Below, one piece after another: positions 24,481 to 36,359 of a stretch of DNA of 64,000 bases. Position numbers and translations under genes: made by a program. This DNA is from Delphinus delphis (lineage: Eukaryota; Chordata; Mammalia; Artiodactyla; Delphinidae), in the NCBI RefSeq assembly GCF_949987515.2, contig NC_082699.1, positions 77,689,281 to 77,753,280 on the forward strand, read 5' to 3'. The notes beneath the pieces are model-generated. The model did not search any database. It was not told where the DNA came from and was given only the letters and a program-made list of their open reading frames with translations. Numbering within the stretch: position 1 is the first letter of the stretch; every line of letters begins with the position of its first letter.

Positions 24481-27156
24481 AACGGGAAACGTAAAACTGG
24501 AGTAGTATCCACCTTGCAGGGTTTGCTGGGGCCAAACGAGATGGACCCTGACAGAAAAACAAGTCGTCACGGCCGGCACACAGACTGAACCTCAGCCACC
24601 GCCCACCAGCCTGGAGACAGATCAGCTTGCAGCGGGGGACAGACGCGGCGCTCTGCAGGGTCCGGGGTGGGGGTGGGGGTGGTCTCCCCTCAGTGTCAGT
24701 GCCACACCCACGCGGTGCCGGGTTTCCAGGCTGCTAGGTAAGGAAAAACCCCGGGGTTTAGCAACAGTACCGGCTTTCTTGGTGTCAACCTGATAACTTA
24801 TGGGCGACGTGCAAGACACAGCTCCTGGCTGGCCAGGCTGCTGAGATGTTCTTCTCTAGTCTTTGTGGAAGACACAAATAAAGCACACTGTGAGTCCACT
24901 TCCACAAAAGGGAGCAAGCCACAGGCGGGCTGACGAAGGGGCAACAGGAATCTAGGAAGTCAGGCCCGTCACGGAATATCCACAAGACGCGGAGAGTTCT
25001 TCCTGGCCTGTCTCGGTGAACCACCAAAGCGGTGGTCACATGTGAAACAGCATCACTGACTCTAAAGAACGGAAGCCCTTGACAAGTGACAATGGAAAGG
25101 ACGTGCCGGACGGTGGAGCAGCTCAAGCAGAAGGACAGAGGGAAGGAGGCGGGGCGGAGGGCTGGACGCCCGACTTCGTTTGGCTGAAGAGCAATGTGGG
25201 GGACGGCTGGCAAGGCAGGCCGTGCACAGACCACGGGAGGCCTCTGGGGGCTGAGCTGAGGGGCCGAAACTTCTCTGACGGACTGTGAGTCAGTCCTGGA
25301 GCTCCTGCCCAGGGAAGTGCCTATTTAAATTCAGTAAAGGTGGTAGCCATCAGGCAGCTACTGTGGAGAAGGGGCAGAAGCATGAACTTCTAGCCAAGGG
25401 ATAACCAGGGAGAAGCAAGGAAGGCGGACTCAGAAAGGAGGGGTTGGCCGGGAGAGGTGATACCGGCAGGTGCTGTGAGGAGCAACTGTGAAAAACCTCC
25501 TCTGAAGACGCCAGGAAATGGAAGGAACAAGACCTGAAGCTTCTGCGAGGCCTGCTGTGTTTTCATCACTAGCTGGAGTCACGATGCGCACAACAGGGCG
25601 CGTCAGCTCTGCATCTCGCGGAGCAGCTGTGAAGCACGCGTGCGGCAGCCATGGTGGTGAGGGCCACCAGTGCCTCCCGGGCCTCACTCCCAAGCCTACC
25701 TCCCGTCTGGCAAGGAGAGGGCCAGAGCACTTACGAATTGCTCAAAGCTGGCTCAATCTCGCCTCTTCCATGGAACACGCCACAGAACAGCCTTTGATGC
25801 CTAGCGACTGACAGGGTCCTTCACCACCTCGCCGCTCCGGCACGGGGTGGCCCCTCTCGCCCCGCCAGAGGGCCTGCTCTCTGCCTGCTCCACCTCCTGC
25901 TCCGCCACAGACGGGACATGAGCGCGCTTGGCGGCCCCGTGCCACCGCGGGGGTTCGGAGAGCCCAGCCCGGTGGGTTCGGAGAGGCAACCCTGCAGCCC
26001 GCCGGGCATCTGGCACTGCCCAGCAGTACCAGCTCCAGCCTTATCACCACTCTCCCCCAGCAGGAAGGGATCAGTTTCCTGCGCCGCAGTGCTCCGGCCC
26101 ACACACACCTGCCCCACGCGGTTTATCACTGGAGCATCTTTGCTAAGCGTATGGATACAAGCACAGATATTTCTTGAGAAGGGGGCTGTGAGAAGTTTGA
26201 GGACAACAAAAAAAAATAAGCCATTCTATTTGTACACTGGAACACTAGAAAATAATTCAGTCATCAACGAGGCAAAAGCACAAAACTAAATTTTAGGTAA
26301 AAATTAACTCAAGGTAAATTAAACTAACAGGAATTAGATTTCTTCTAAGTCAGACTGTCAGATACTAGAGTTTTAGGAAGCTATATTTTAGAAATGTGAC
26401 ACACATAAGAACATATATGTGTGTGTATGGATATACATGTATACACATACATGTATAAATATACACGTATAGTATATGTATCAATATTTTAAGATACCAC
26501 ACCTGGGTCCACAGAAGATGCTTTTTGCTTTTTCCCCACCTTTCCTCTATTTTTCACATTTTTAAATGGGGAAAAAAGGCACATGTACTTTGAAAACATA
26601 CCAAGGAAAGCACACCACACTCATCACACCAGCAAATAGTTAAGATAATGCTTATGTCAACATCTTAACTATATTTTTAAAAAAACAATATTCAAACACT
26701 GTTTTATGTTAATTGTTAAAGACAAAAGCTGTTTAAAAAAGTTTCACATTTCCTGAACTTCAAAAAATAATAAATATACAAAGTATATTATGTTAATTTC
26801 TGCTGCATTACAAAGATAAGTTACAATTGCAGTTTCAAAAGTAAAAATTTTCACTCTAAATACAATTAACATGGAATTAAAACTGAAAAATAACTTGGAA
26901 TTCTATACAATCCTGTGAGTAATCTAGTATTATACACGTATGTCTCATATTAAAAAAATCAGTGAGCTATATTTAAACCTATTTCATGATGGTAAAATTA
27001 TGCAAATTTTTAAAATTATTAACAATTTTAATGTTTAATTTTTGTAAGCTATTCTAAAAAGAAGTGATCCTAATAAAAATGAGCAGATGTCTAACACATG
27101 GTGATTTCCTACCACCGTGGTGGGCCCCTCTGCCTGACGCCCGTGTGGCCTCTTAC

Positions 27157-27209
27157 CTGACACAGAGACGGCGTGGGTCCGAACGCCCTGCTTCTCGCTG
27201 TTGGCCAGC
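27157..27209 (-). CDS. PTK2: PTK2 exon: FERM-kinase linker (residues 375-392)
   Basis: A 53-nt exon with a TTCCAG acceptor and a GTAAGAGG donor. It gives the last base of Lys375, then LANSEKQGVRTHAVSVS and one base of the next codon. It is part of the linker leading to Tyr397. One change from human as recalled: Val for Met384. The next exon in the transcript is either the Tyr397 exon (SVS-ETDDY) or box 6 (SVS-DEISGD); both fit the phase-1 end. Confidence 0.98.
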
Positions 27210-27860
27210 CTGGAACAGAGGTGCAAAGCCGTGAGTGCCATGCTCTTCAGACCACACCGCCAGCATTCATTCAAACCGTGAGCTGCCCAGAATCAGGACG
27301 ACTGTGCCATTTCCCAGGGACACTGCACAGTCTAGAGGGGTGATTTTGTAAAACACTGGATTCTACCACCTCAGGCCCTTAAAGTCACCAGACTGCCTTA
27401 ATGTTTTAAAGACCAGAAATTAAGACAGAGAAGTGAAGGAACGCTGAACTATAACATGACTGAATGTGGTGTACGCGGCTTAGATTAACTTTAATTTAGA
27501 TGCTGGGCTGCAAGGGAGTGGCCGAAGTTATACCACAGAGGGAACGATGCCTGGGACTGAGATGCGAATGTGAAACACTGTTCCACGACTGGCTCTGCTT
27601 CACTTTCGAGCATGTCCAAGAGCAGGCAGCACATGGACATACAGTGTTATTATTTACAGACTGAGACAAGGTAAGCTTAACGCATCCGGTTATTTGTTTC
27701 ATGAAACGGCTCGACAACGTTAGTGTTTTACATACACACCCACATAAAATAACATTTTGGCCAAAGGTTTCAGTGACATTTTAAAAAAATCCAAGTATAG
27801 TTCAGTTTAAAATTTTTGGAAAAGCGTAAAGCAGAGAAAAAAGGAACCCTATAGTCTTTA

Positions 27861-28254
27861 TTTATTTTTTAAAATATTTTTGTTGCATTTCTTTAATTAA
27901 TTAATTTATTTTAAAATCAATTTATTTATTTTTGGCTGCTTTGGTTTTTCGTTGCTGTGCACAGCTTTCTCTAGTTGCGGTGAGCAGGGGCTACTCTTTG
28001 CTGCGGTGCACAGGCTTCTCATTGTGGTGGCTTCTTTTATTGTGCAGCACGGGCTCTAGGTGTGTGGGCTTCAGTAGTTGTGGCACATGGGCTCAGTAGT
28101 TGTGGCTCGTGGGCTCTAGAGCACAGGCTCAGTAGTTGTGGCGCATGGGCTTAAGTGTTCCGCGGCATGTGGGATCTTCCCGGACCGGGGCTCCAACCCG
28201 TGTCGCCTGCATTGGCAGGCAGATTCTTAACCACTGTGCCACCAGGGAAGCCCA
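27861..28254 (-). mobile_element. CHR-1-like SINE with long A/T-rich tail
   Basis: The complement begins at 28254 with gggcttccctggtggcacag and reads through the long SINE body to a T-rich tail at 27861-27935. The 17-bp target duplication gaaccctatagtcttta is present at 27844-27860 and 28255-28271. Same strand as PTK2. Confidence 0.95.
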
Positions 28255-29169
28255 GAACCCTATAGTCTTTAGATGTCAAAGTCACTTTGCTCTTTTTATA
28301 AAAGAAAACTTCTCCTGCTACATAAGCCTTTACTCTAGAAGTACTAAATAAGAATTTTTCCTAGTATATAGAATTTATATTAGGTAATACTGGAGCTTAA
28401 AATAGTATATCCCCATTGAGAACTAGCAATATTCAATATGCAACTGCATAACCTCTATAACTAAGGGTTACAGCACAAAGCCATAGCCCTGAGTTCCTTT
28501 TATGGAATTCTCTAAATATGTGAAATGGTATCTTTATTATAAAAGTTTAACCAAAGTTGTTTTCTAACAAATCACCAGTTCCTCTTCTATTGCAGCTCCA
28601 CGACTTATTCTCACCATCTCTGAACTACATTTATCAGGAGGTCCCAGGTGCACACATTCATAATAAGCAGGTTACATCATCTGCCCCTGTATCCTGCTGA
28701 TAGGACACCAGGGTCTTCCTGGGCTGCGGGTTGGGATGCTACTTCAAACCAACTTACAACTGCAGGGATATCTGCACTTCTCTGATCAGTGGCAGTAACA
28801 GGTCTGCTGCTCTATGATTTGTGGAAATTCTGCTCTTTTAAAGTTTGCTTTATTTGTTCAGTTTTTCTAGGATTTGCTAGCACTTCTAACCGACTCCCTC
28901 CTTCCTGACTTTTTTATCTGTGTTTATGATTCCAGTGTGTTTTGATCCTCAAAGTCACCTCTTAAGACTTCCCACAATTGAAGATACTCTGAGCATTAGT
29001 TCCTTGCCTGATATGGGACATTAACAAATATCTATTAAATACTGTTGAGTTTGTGAAACACAAGGCCTAAAAGCTAAGAGAAAGCTGGTCTCGCCCACCC
29101 CTCCACTCGCCTGCCCAGCTGCTGTGTACCTCCTGTGTGCCAGATACGGCCCAGGGTCGGGTCTACCAC

Positions 29170-29179
29170 GTCACGTGAC
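29170..29179. promoter_or_regulatory. Perfect GTCACGTGAC palindrome (CLEAR/USF-type E-box)
   Basis: The 10-bp sequence gtcacgtgac equals the TFEB/TFE3 CLEAR consensus and is also a strong USF site. It lies in an intron with no promoter evidence nearby. A site of this length can occur by chance. Confidence 0.25.
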
Positions 29180-29689
29180 CCTGGCCGTCAACGAGGCCAC
29201 AGGGTGTGAGCAGCAGAGAGGTAACTATTTAATGTGAGATAAGTTACAGGAAAACACACAGGGCTGCTCCTGGGACTGGGGTGGTGGGAGGTTTCCAGAG
29301 GCAGGGATGCAGGATAAGATTTGAGCAGGCCCCTGCTGAGGACAAGGCCGGAGGGAAGGACGGACTCCAGGAACTGAAGGCAGTTCAATGTGAATGAAGA
29401 GTGAGCACGAGGAACGGGAGGTGAGGCTGGAGGAGCCGGCAGGGACCGTCGTGCAGCCTCCCGCCGGCTGGCTGAAGGATGTGGGCCTGACTCTAAGAGC
29501 AGCAGCGGTCACGCAAGGGGTTCGAGAGGAAAGGTCCCTTCTGCTGTTGTAGAGAATGGACGGGACGGTAGGCAACATGGGACAGGCAAAGATGGGTAGG
29601 AGGAGTGCAGGAAAATGGGAACCCAGAAGACCTGAGGCTGCTGTCCTTTGAGCTGGGCCCTTGGCTGGTGTTTAGGAGGGCTCCCACCA

Positions 29690-30130
29690 ACCCCTAACTA
29701 GTAAGTGTGGTTCACTGTCCTTAGACTGTTTGTACAAGTAATATGGTTCGTGCTGAACTCTTGCCTTCCTTCTGGGAGTCTGGAATTTGGGTACACGCCA
29801 AGCGAAGTGTGCATACGTGACCAGGCCCCCATAAAAGCTGGGGCACCGAGTCTCTAACTAGCTTCCCTGGTAGACAACACTCCACGGCATCACAACTCAT
29901 TCCCGAGGATCAGGTGCGCCGTAGCTGAGTCCCTGAGAGAGGGCTCTTGGGAGCCTGCCCCTGGCTCCCTCGGGACTTCATGCCATTGCTCTCGGCCTGG
30001 CCAGTTTTGCTCTGCGTTCCCTGGCAGCCATACCTCACAGCTGAGAGTACGGTTACGTGCTGAGTCCTGGGAGTTCTTTCCAGAGAATCACTGAATGGGG
30101 CAGTCTTGGGGACCTCGACACAGGAGTCTA
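29690..30130 (+). mobile_element. Possible solitary LTR of an ancient endogenous retrovirus
   Basis: LTR-like signs are a promoter-like segment cccccataaaagctggggca (29826-29845), a 'cttccctggtagacaaca' stretch (29862-29879) and a run to 'ggacctcgacacagg' near 30112-30126. No gag, pol or env sequence is adjacent. The family and the exact ends are not certain. Confidence 0.35.
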
Positions 30131-30329
30131 CTGGAGGAGCCCAGACAGGTGATAACAGCTAAAAACCGGGGAGGGATGGTGGGAATGTCAAGTGGATGGA
30201 TCTGATAGTTAGGAAGCAGAAAGGAAGGAACTGGCGGCAGACCGGTGATAGAGGAGAGAGAGTGACAGAACAGAGGTGACGCCCAGGTTTCACCCTCTCT
30301 GTCCCTATATGCAGTGGCGTCTCAGGTGC

Positions 30330-30490
30330 TGTATTCTCTGCAGGTGCCTAGGGTTCTCTTCAAATCTCTCTCTGAATGCTCAGCACACAGCTGTAATTGT
30401 TTATTTGCCTGTATATCTGAATGTCTAGATTGTAACTTTCACTTGGTCCCCAATTCCTAGCACAATGGCTGAGAACAGAGAAGCTTTGGC
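30330..30490 (+). mobile_element. Probable LINE-2 3'-end fragment
   Basis: L2-type order: 'tgtttatttgcctgtatatc', 'gtctagattgtaactttcac', 'ccaattcctagcacaatggc'. Diverged. Confidence 0.45.
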
Positions 30491-30922
30491 ATTCTTTTCC
30501 TTGTACAGATTGAAACATCTACTATGAAATTCATGACATAAACAAATTTAAAAATTAACATAAATTACATATCTTTAATTTTCTCACTTGTAAAATAGCC
30601 AGAATGTATCTATTTTCAGGTTCTTATAAATATTGTCACTAACTATAAAGTGACTGTTTGACAACAGACCTCCCTCATACGATCTCACTGCTATTCTTGA
30701 GCTCCCTGCTGAACTTAAAGGGAAAATTCATTGTACACTTTTGATTAAACCTAACTACATGATTTAAGATTGATTTGATTTCTTTCTGGAAACATTTGTT
30801 TTCTAGTTTCCTAATCATATACGTAGAAATTTGATTACTCAGGCAAATGGATAGTAAAGCATAGTGAGTTCCTCCCAGTTTCTAATGCACAGGAATCACA
30901 AGACACACAAAGCAGTACTTAC

Positions 30923-30953
30923 TTTGGTATCGATGGCAAAGCCCGTTCACCTT
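30923..30953 (-). CDS. PTK2: PTK2 exon: SH3-binding linker microexon (residues 365-375)
   Basis: A 31-nt constitutive exon with a CCCCAG acceptor and a GTAAGTAC donor. It reads (G)AA GGT GAA CGG..., giving EGERALPSIP and two bases of Lys375. The motif R368-ALP-SIP is the class I proline-rich site that binds the Src SH3 domain and acts together with phospho-Tyr397. The sequence is identical to human as recalled. Its length is not a multiple of three, so skipping would break the frame, which argues that it is constitutive. The first codon bases form a CAG-AAG tandem acceptor. Confidence 0.97.
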
Positions 30954-31325
30954 CTGGGGAAAAAACAGAAAGAGAGAGATGAGATTCCTTCTTTCCTTTT
31001 GAAAAGATTATGTATAGAAATCAGAGAAAGAAGATGAGTCTTATTTCAGAATTTTAGCAATAACACTTTAAAATGAGGTTGGCATACTGCCTATCTATCT
31101 TAGGTTTCCATGGCTTTATTTTTAGTATTTGTGACAAATACACACTGCCTGCAGGTGCAGACTATATAAAAGGTATTGCCAATCAAAACCAAATGCTAAG
31201 GGATAAACTGATGAAAGATATTCTTCCCAGGAGACTCTAGAAGATGAAGATTTTCTCATAATCAAAGCCAACATTCTTTACCAAAGACCGAACGTCCTGC
31301 GGCAACACCAAAACCTGTGCAGGAC

Positions 31326-31485
31326 TGTGCTCCGCAACAAGAGAGGCCCACGCACCGCGACGAAGAGTGGCCCCCGCTTGCCACAACTAGAGAAAGCCCT
31401 CGCACAGAAACGAAGACCCAACACAGCAAAAATAAATAAATTAATAAACTCCTACCCCCAACATCTTCTTTAAAAAACAAAAAAC
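31326..31485 (+). mobile_element. 5'-truncated CHR-1-like SINE
   Basis: Only the 3' half of the long SINE is present (from tgtgctccgcaacaagagag to an A-rich tail). A perfect 15-bp duplication aaacctgtgcaggac lies at 31311-31325 and 31486-31500. It shows L1-style 5' truncation of a SINE. Confidence 0.92.
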
Positions 31486-34400
31486 AAACCTGTGCAGGAC
31501 ACACAGAAATCCAAAGGAAACAAACCCACAGGTTGTGTTCCTGGAGGAACAGGGGCAGCCAAGGGGCCCAGCAGCCTCAGAGGCGTGGCCTGAAGTGTCC
31601 TGTGGACTCGACTTCGGGAGGTGCTGAGGCCCCCATGACGGTGGCAGACTCCCCCGTCACGGTTGGGCTCTGGCCAGCGCATCACAGGGAAGCTCTGCTC
31701 AGTGGCTGGGGAGATGTGCTCCCTCCCCTTCATTAGTGAACCAGGAAGCATGGAGCCCCCTGGTTTAATCTCTTTTATCTGGATGAATCTGGTGGTAAAC
31801 CCATCCCACCAGTCCCCTCGCTCCCCAGGCCACGGAGTACCCTTGTCCAGGTCTCCTGTCCCTCCTCCTATCCCCCAGTCCCGGTCCCGTATGGCCCTGA
31901 ACACAGCGTGATGCCTTCATACACTCCGTCTCTTGAAAGGTTCTCTGCCTTCTGGTGGAAGCATCATCCCTCAATCTTTCAAAGCTCAATTCAAGCTCAA
32001 CCTCCTCAAAGGAGCCCTTCCTGGAACACAAGTGGCTCTGGGTGGCCTTCCTGTGCTTCTGCTGCATTAGCAGAGCGCTTCCCACGTATCAGACAACTTA
32101 GAAGGTCAGACTTGACCCGCCCACAGGCCACCCCCAACACTGGCAGAGGACCCGGCACTCACAGCCACTGCATAATACCCAATACACTGCAGAAACTTCA
32201 TCCAAATTTCCTCACTGTGACTTTCTGACATCCAAATTTCAAGCAAAATAACCACGTTATACCATGAAGACCAAACTTAGAATAACTGGAAAATCCTATC
32301 ATTAGTTTATTACCCCATGGATGCTACCACCACCACCTTACCCACACTCAACACTGTCAATTAATCATATGGGCTTTCAAATGACATGTCAGTGTGATTT
32401 CTAGCTGTTTTACTCTCTGCTGAAATTTCTACTTCCTTGGAGAGAAAAAGGAACCAGATTATGAACTATTTGGTTAATACAGACTTTATAAGAAGCTGGG
32501 CAGGAGTAGGAAGAAGGCTGAAAATGAGGCGATTAACAACTGAAGGAGCGTAAGAGAGTCAATTTTCAGGAAACAAGAACGTAGCAGAACATTGAGAGAA
32601 ATGGCAACAGACGCGATAAGCAGCAGCATTATAAAAATCCCTAAGCGCTCACCAACTAAAATGCCCAATGCTAGGAGCTAACTGTTGACACTGCTTTAAA
32701 TTTATAAGTTGAATTAGTAACATATGCTTTCTCACGGCATTCATGTGGCCTCTTATTTCTCAGCATAAGTTCCTTAGGATTAAGGATGCATCTTTGTACT
32801 AAACCACATTTTTATTTTCATTTTTAGAACTGAGGCTTTTAATTTTTGAATAAACATTTTTATCTATTGTTTTTAATTAAATAATCAATACAGATTCACT
32901 GTAACAAATCTAAATCATAAAGGTCTATAATGTAGACAAGTTGAAGCCCCCCACCCCCCACCTTCACATACAATCCCACCTTCCGTAGGGGTATTCACTG
33001 TCCACATTTAACTTTCCAGACTACCAGACTCCTTGTATGCTTAGAAACACACACAGGTTTGGCTATACACACACACGCGCATGTAGGTTTCAGCACGGAA
33101 ATCGGGCCAGCTCGTCTTTTCAAATAGCTGCACGGCATCTCGCACTCCCTTATTTATTAGCTACTAGCTCCACCCCCGTAGACACCGGGGTCGCTCCACA
33201 TTTTGTGCTACCGAAGACAGTGCGGCAGGGGCGCCGCATCAGTGGTCCTGCGCGGCTGTTTCCGGGGGGGCCGGCAGTACCAGGAGCAACCGAAAGCACT
33301 GTCCCAACTCATGCCGACACAGTGGAGTGTGGAGGGCACCTTGCAACAGCCCCACCAAGAATGGGTATCACCGTCTTTCCACCCATCTAACAACAGGTTA
33401 ACAGACACAGAATGCTATCTGTCACTGTCTGTGTCCATAAGCTTACCGGACAGTGTATGTCCGTTCTTCTACAGGTGCCCATTTTTACCCTCTTATTCAA
33501 TGAGCTAGAAGAACACTTGAAAAATAAGAGATTTTAATTCTTCATTGCATGTATTACAGATGTTTCCCCTTCTGTGTCACGGCTTTAAAAAGCGTTTCTT
33601 TTACTAGTGGAAGCACTTTTGTACTTATATACTGACGAACTCGACAGATTTGCTCTCTGTGCCTTCCGGGTTTTGTGTCAGGCTTGGGAGCAGCCCCACC
33701 CTCACAATGTGCAGTATTTACCATCATCCTCCGTACAGAAACCCTCCTTGAGAACGATGAAATCATGACCCTGATTCCCACAATTCTTTCCTCTGAGGAG
33801 AATTTTACTAAGATCGAAAAATTGCTACTGAGCTTTCTTGCTTTAAGGAAAGGTCAGATAACGCCCCACGATAAGGGCCAAGGTCACACAGCGACTCTGC
33901 TGGAACCTGGTTCAGGGCATCGGACTTGTGACTCTTAGTTTTCTGCCCCAATGATACCACCTTTAAAAGCACTTGCTAAATTCAAAGCAATTATGGTGGA
34001 TCACAGAGTTAACAAAGTGCATCTGGGCACATCAGACCTCAGGTGTAGAACCTACACGTCACTATAACTGTTAACACTCGCAAACGTGTACATGGCTCCT
34101 TACCATTAAGTAGTTTATAGTCTAGAGAGGACAAATGGGTACGTACATAATCGTTACTTAAAGTACATACCAGGAAAATGGCACATTAGAGTTGTGGAAA
34201 CATGTTTCACATTTATTTGAAATTTTAAAAAAAACTAAATTAAAAAATGCACATGTGCTCTTGTCCACGTATTTCTGACTATAATCCATTAAAACATCTG
34301 ACTTAAAATATTATTTCAATTAGGCAATATAACCTCACTTTAGGTATCTATTATAAAACAGTCACGTAATAAGTACATATGCTGTGATTTAGAATAAAGT

Positions 34401-35609
34401 AAATAAATTATCAGACTCAATAATTAATTCTATAAAGACAACATAAAATTGGTAACAACCAATGCCCTACTAGGTTTTTATGAAAAGCATTTTCATTTAT
34501 GCTGTTTTCATATGAATGAAGAATTTAATGCATCTCATTTCATGAGATTTGATATCAAAATGTTTCTCCCTAGAGGGGAAAAAAAGCCATTTAAAAACCA
34601 ACACAGGAAGATGTTAAAGCTTCAAACATTTAATGCCTAATGTCTGAATGTTATTTTTTTGTGTACCAACAAATTAATGAAGAACATTTTGGTAAATCAG
34701 GATGAAATTAAAAAATTATTCACTAAAAAGAAGATAGGCGATACGGCACATTTAACATTTTTCATAGAATACTATCTTTATATGAAGCAACTGTCCCAAA
34801 ACATTTAAATAATGTTTGCAAGGTACATACCCCCATTTAAAGCACAATATGAAAACTCAAAGCTCATGGATGCAAAAATTTTAACTGAGAGTAGCCTTTA
34901 GATATTTCTAAAAGCAACTTCATTACATAAAAAAAGCTATGACAAATACACACTATATTTTAGGAAAAAAATAAATGGAGAGGCTTTATTGGTCTGATCA
35001 TAGTGGGAAAACATTTTGCTAGATTAGCCACATCCTGGAATCCATGCACTCACTGGCCTTTCGGTTCATGGCTTTATGGATACCATTTTCAGAGCACAAC
35101 ACCCTGACACTAACTTTTAAACAAAGCTTCCAATGATACCTCTGCTTCACACCCTCCCTCAACGCCCTCCACCTGCTGTCAGCACAGAGAACTCGACTGC
35201 TGGGCAGGCAAGGCCCTCTACTGTGTCTACACTTGGGGCTCAGGGCTTTGTCATCTGCTTCCCTTGTGTGTCTCCACATACGCTTCCCCATTCGCTCACT
35301 GCTCAGTCGTCCCCAACTCCCTCCAGGGATCGTCCTACCCACAGAGGGGAGTGCTGGCAGGGATCCTGTGTCCACCTGCCACAGAGCTGGCTGCCTGCTT
35401 GATGGGGACTACTGTGGACCCCCCTACCACGCTACAAAGTAGGTACCATTCTTCCGTTATGGACGAGGAATCTCCAAGCCAAGGCTCATCCAGTGTGTCA
35501 AGATCACACTGAAACTAGCAGCAGCGTTGCAATGACAGCAACACTGAAGTTTCTGACGCTGTACGTGCCAGAACGGCCCCAAGCCACCTACACACGAGGC
35601 CGTCCCCCC

Positions 35610-35745
35610 ACGACTACACAAGACAGGGACCACTCTTCGTGTCTTGTGGGACGGAACTGAGGCACAGAAAGTTAAGTACTTTGCAGGCGGCATGCACTCA
35701 TGATTTGAACCCACAGGTCAATACAATTCCAAAGTCCAGTTTTTT
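35610..35745 (-). mobile_element. MIR-like ancient SINE
   Basis: The plus strand has 'cggaactgaggcacagaaag', 'ttaagtactttgcaggcggc' and 'tgatttgaacccacaggtca', the complement order of a MIR core and head. Confidence 0.5.
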
Positions 35746-36241
35746 CCTGCTTTATTTCAGCAATCCAAATCCTCTGAAACACCCCATCTTACTGCCTTGT
35801 GAAAGGCTAAAGAGACACAGTCGTGTTTCTAAGGTTCATCACATCATGCTTAGAACTACTACTCTAAGCTTTTGAGATCTATGAGAAAAAATAGGAAAGA
35901 GACTTTATTTATCATGAGTTACAAGAGACTTAAAAAAAAAAAAGACCCAGAACATAATCCCAAAAGTTTATTTAAAAATGCTAATGGTAACCTAGAAAAT
36001 ACATTAAGTATGTTGCTCAAAACAAAAGGGTCTAAACACAATGTTTCCTTTAAGCTCTGTCCAAACCCAGCTCTTAGGCTGTGAGCTGGATCACTTCCCT
36101 AGGAAAGCAAGAATACAGATCCACTGGGCTGAATTATTCATCCACTCTTCACTTTCACAGAGCAATCTAAAAGGACTACAGGCTGTGGGGTGAGCTCGGC
36201 TAACGATTCAGAGGGAGCGCTGGAACAGAAGGAGAGCTCAC

Positions 36242-36359
36242 CTTTCTGAGGCCTGATGATGAAAGACTGCGTGGCCCCGTGCACCAGCCGGCAGTACCCA
36301 TCTATCAGGTCGGCCATGTTCTCGGCAATGGTCAGGGACGGTGCTGTCACCGTCAGAGG
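36242..36359 (-). CDS. PTK2: PTK2 exon: end of FERM F3 lobe (residues 326-364)
   Basis: A 118-nt exon with a GTCCAG acceptor and a GTGAGC donor. It begins PLTVTAPSLTIAENMADLID and continues GYCRLVHGATQSFIIRPQK, plus one base. It forms the last strand and C-terminal helix of the PH-like F3 lobe, ending at the start of the linker. FERM F3 helps hold the kinase in its autoinhibited state. Compared with human (recalled), the NGTS stretch at 352-355 reads HGAT. Phase in is 0 and phase out is 1. Confidence 0.98.

Larger units (their letters stand above)
14517..27156 (-). other. PTK2: PTK2 intron between exon 375-392 and box 6
   Basis: A 12.6-kb intron. It contains the polypurine tract (14538-14596), an L1 3' end (16904-17803) inside an older L1 tail, MIR-like copies (17945-18115, 21480-21680, 23925-24135), an L2-like stretch (about 18330-18500), a CHR-1-like SINE (18746-19078), an L2 3' end (24280-24480), G-rich patches at 20855-20885 and 24664-24683, and AT-rich unique sequence (26150-27050) with a TA/CA-rich block at 26408-26480. 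I found no other exon. Confidence 0.75.
27210..30922 (-). other. PTK2: PTK2 intron between exons 365-375 and 375-392
   Basis: A 3.7-kb intron holding a long SINE (27861-28254), a possible LTR (about 29690-30130), an L2-like tail (30330-30490) and a GTCACGTGAC palindrome (29170-29179). The stretch at 29240-29690 is GC-richer unique sequence without an exon. Confidence 0.75.
30954..36241 (-). other. PTK2: PTK2 intron between exons 326-364 and 365-375
   Basis: A 5.3-kb intron. It contains a truncated SINE (31326-31485), a weak L2-like stretch near 31950-32110, MIR-like fragments near 33860-33940 and 35610-35745, and a low-complexity C run at 32947-32961. 33950-35010 is AT-rich unique sequence with no recognised repeat. 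Confidence 0.75.

Noticed and set aside
29188..29690. Possible CpG island or alternative promoter from raised GC content.
   Set aside because: GC is only moderately raised and CpG steps are few by eye. No cluster of promoter motifs apart from a single E-box.
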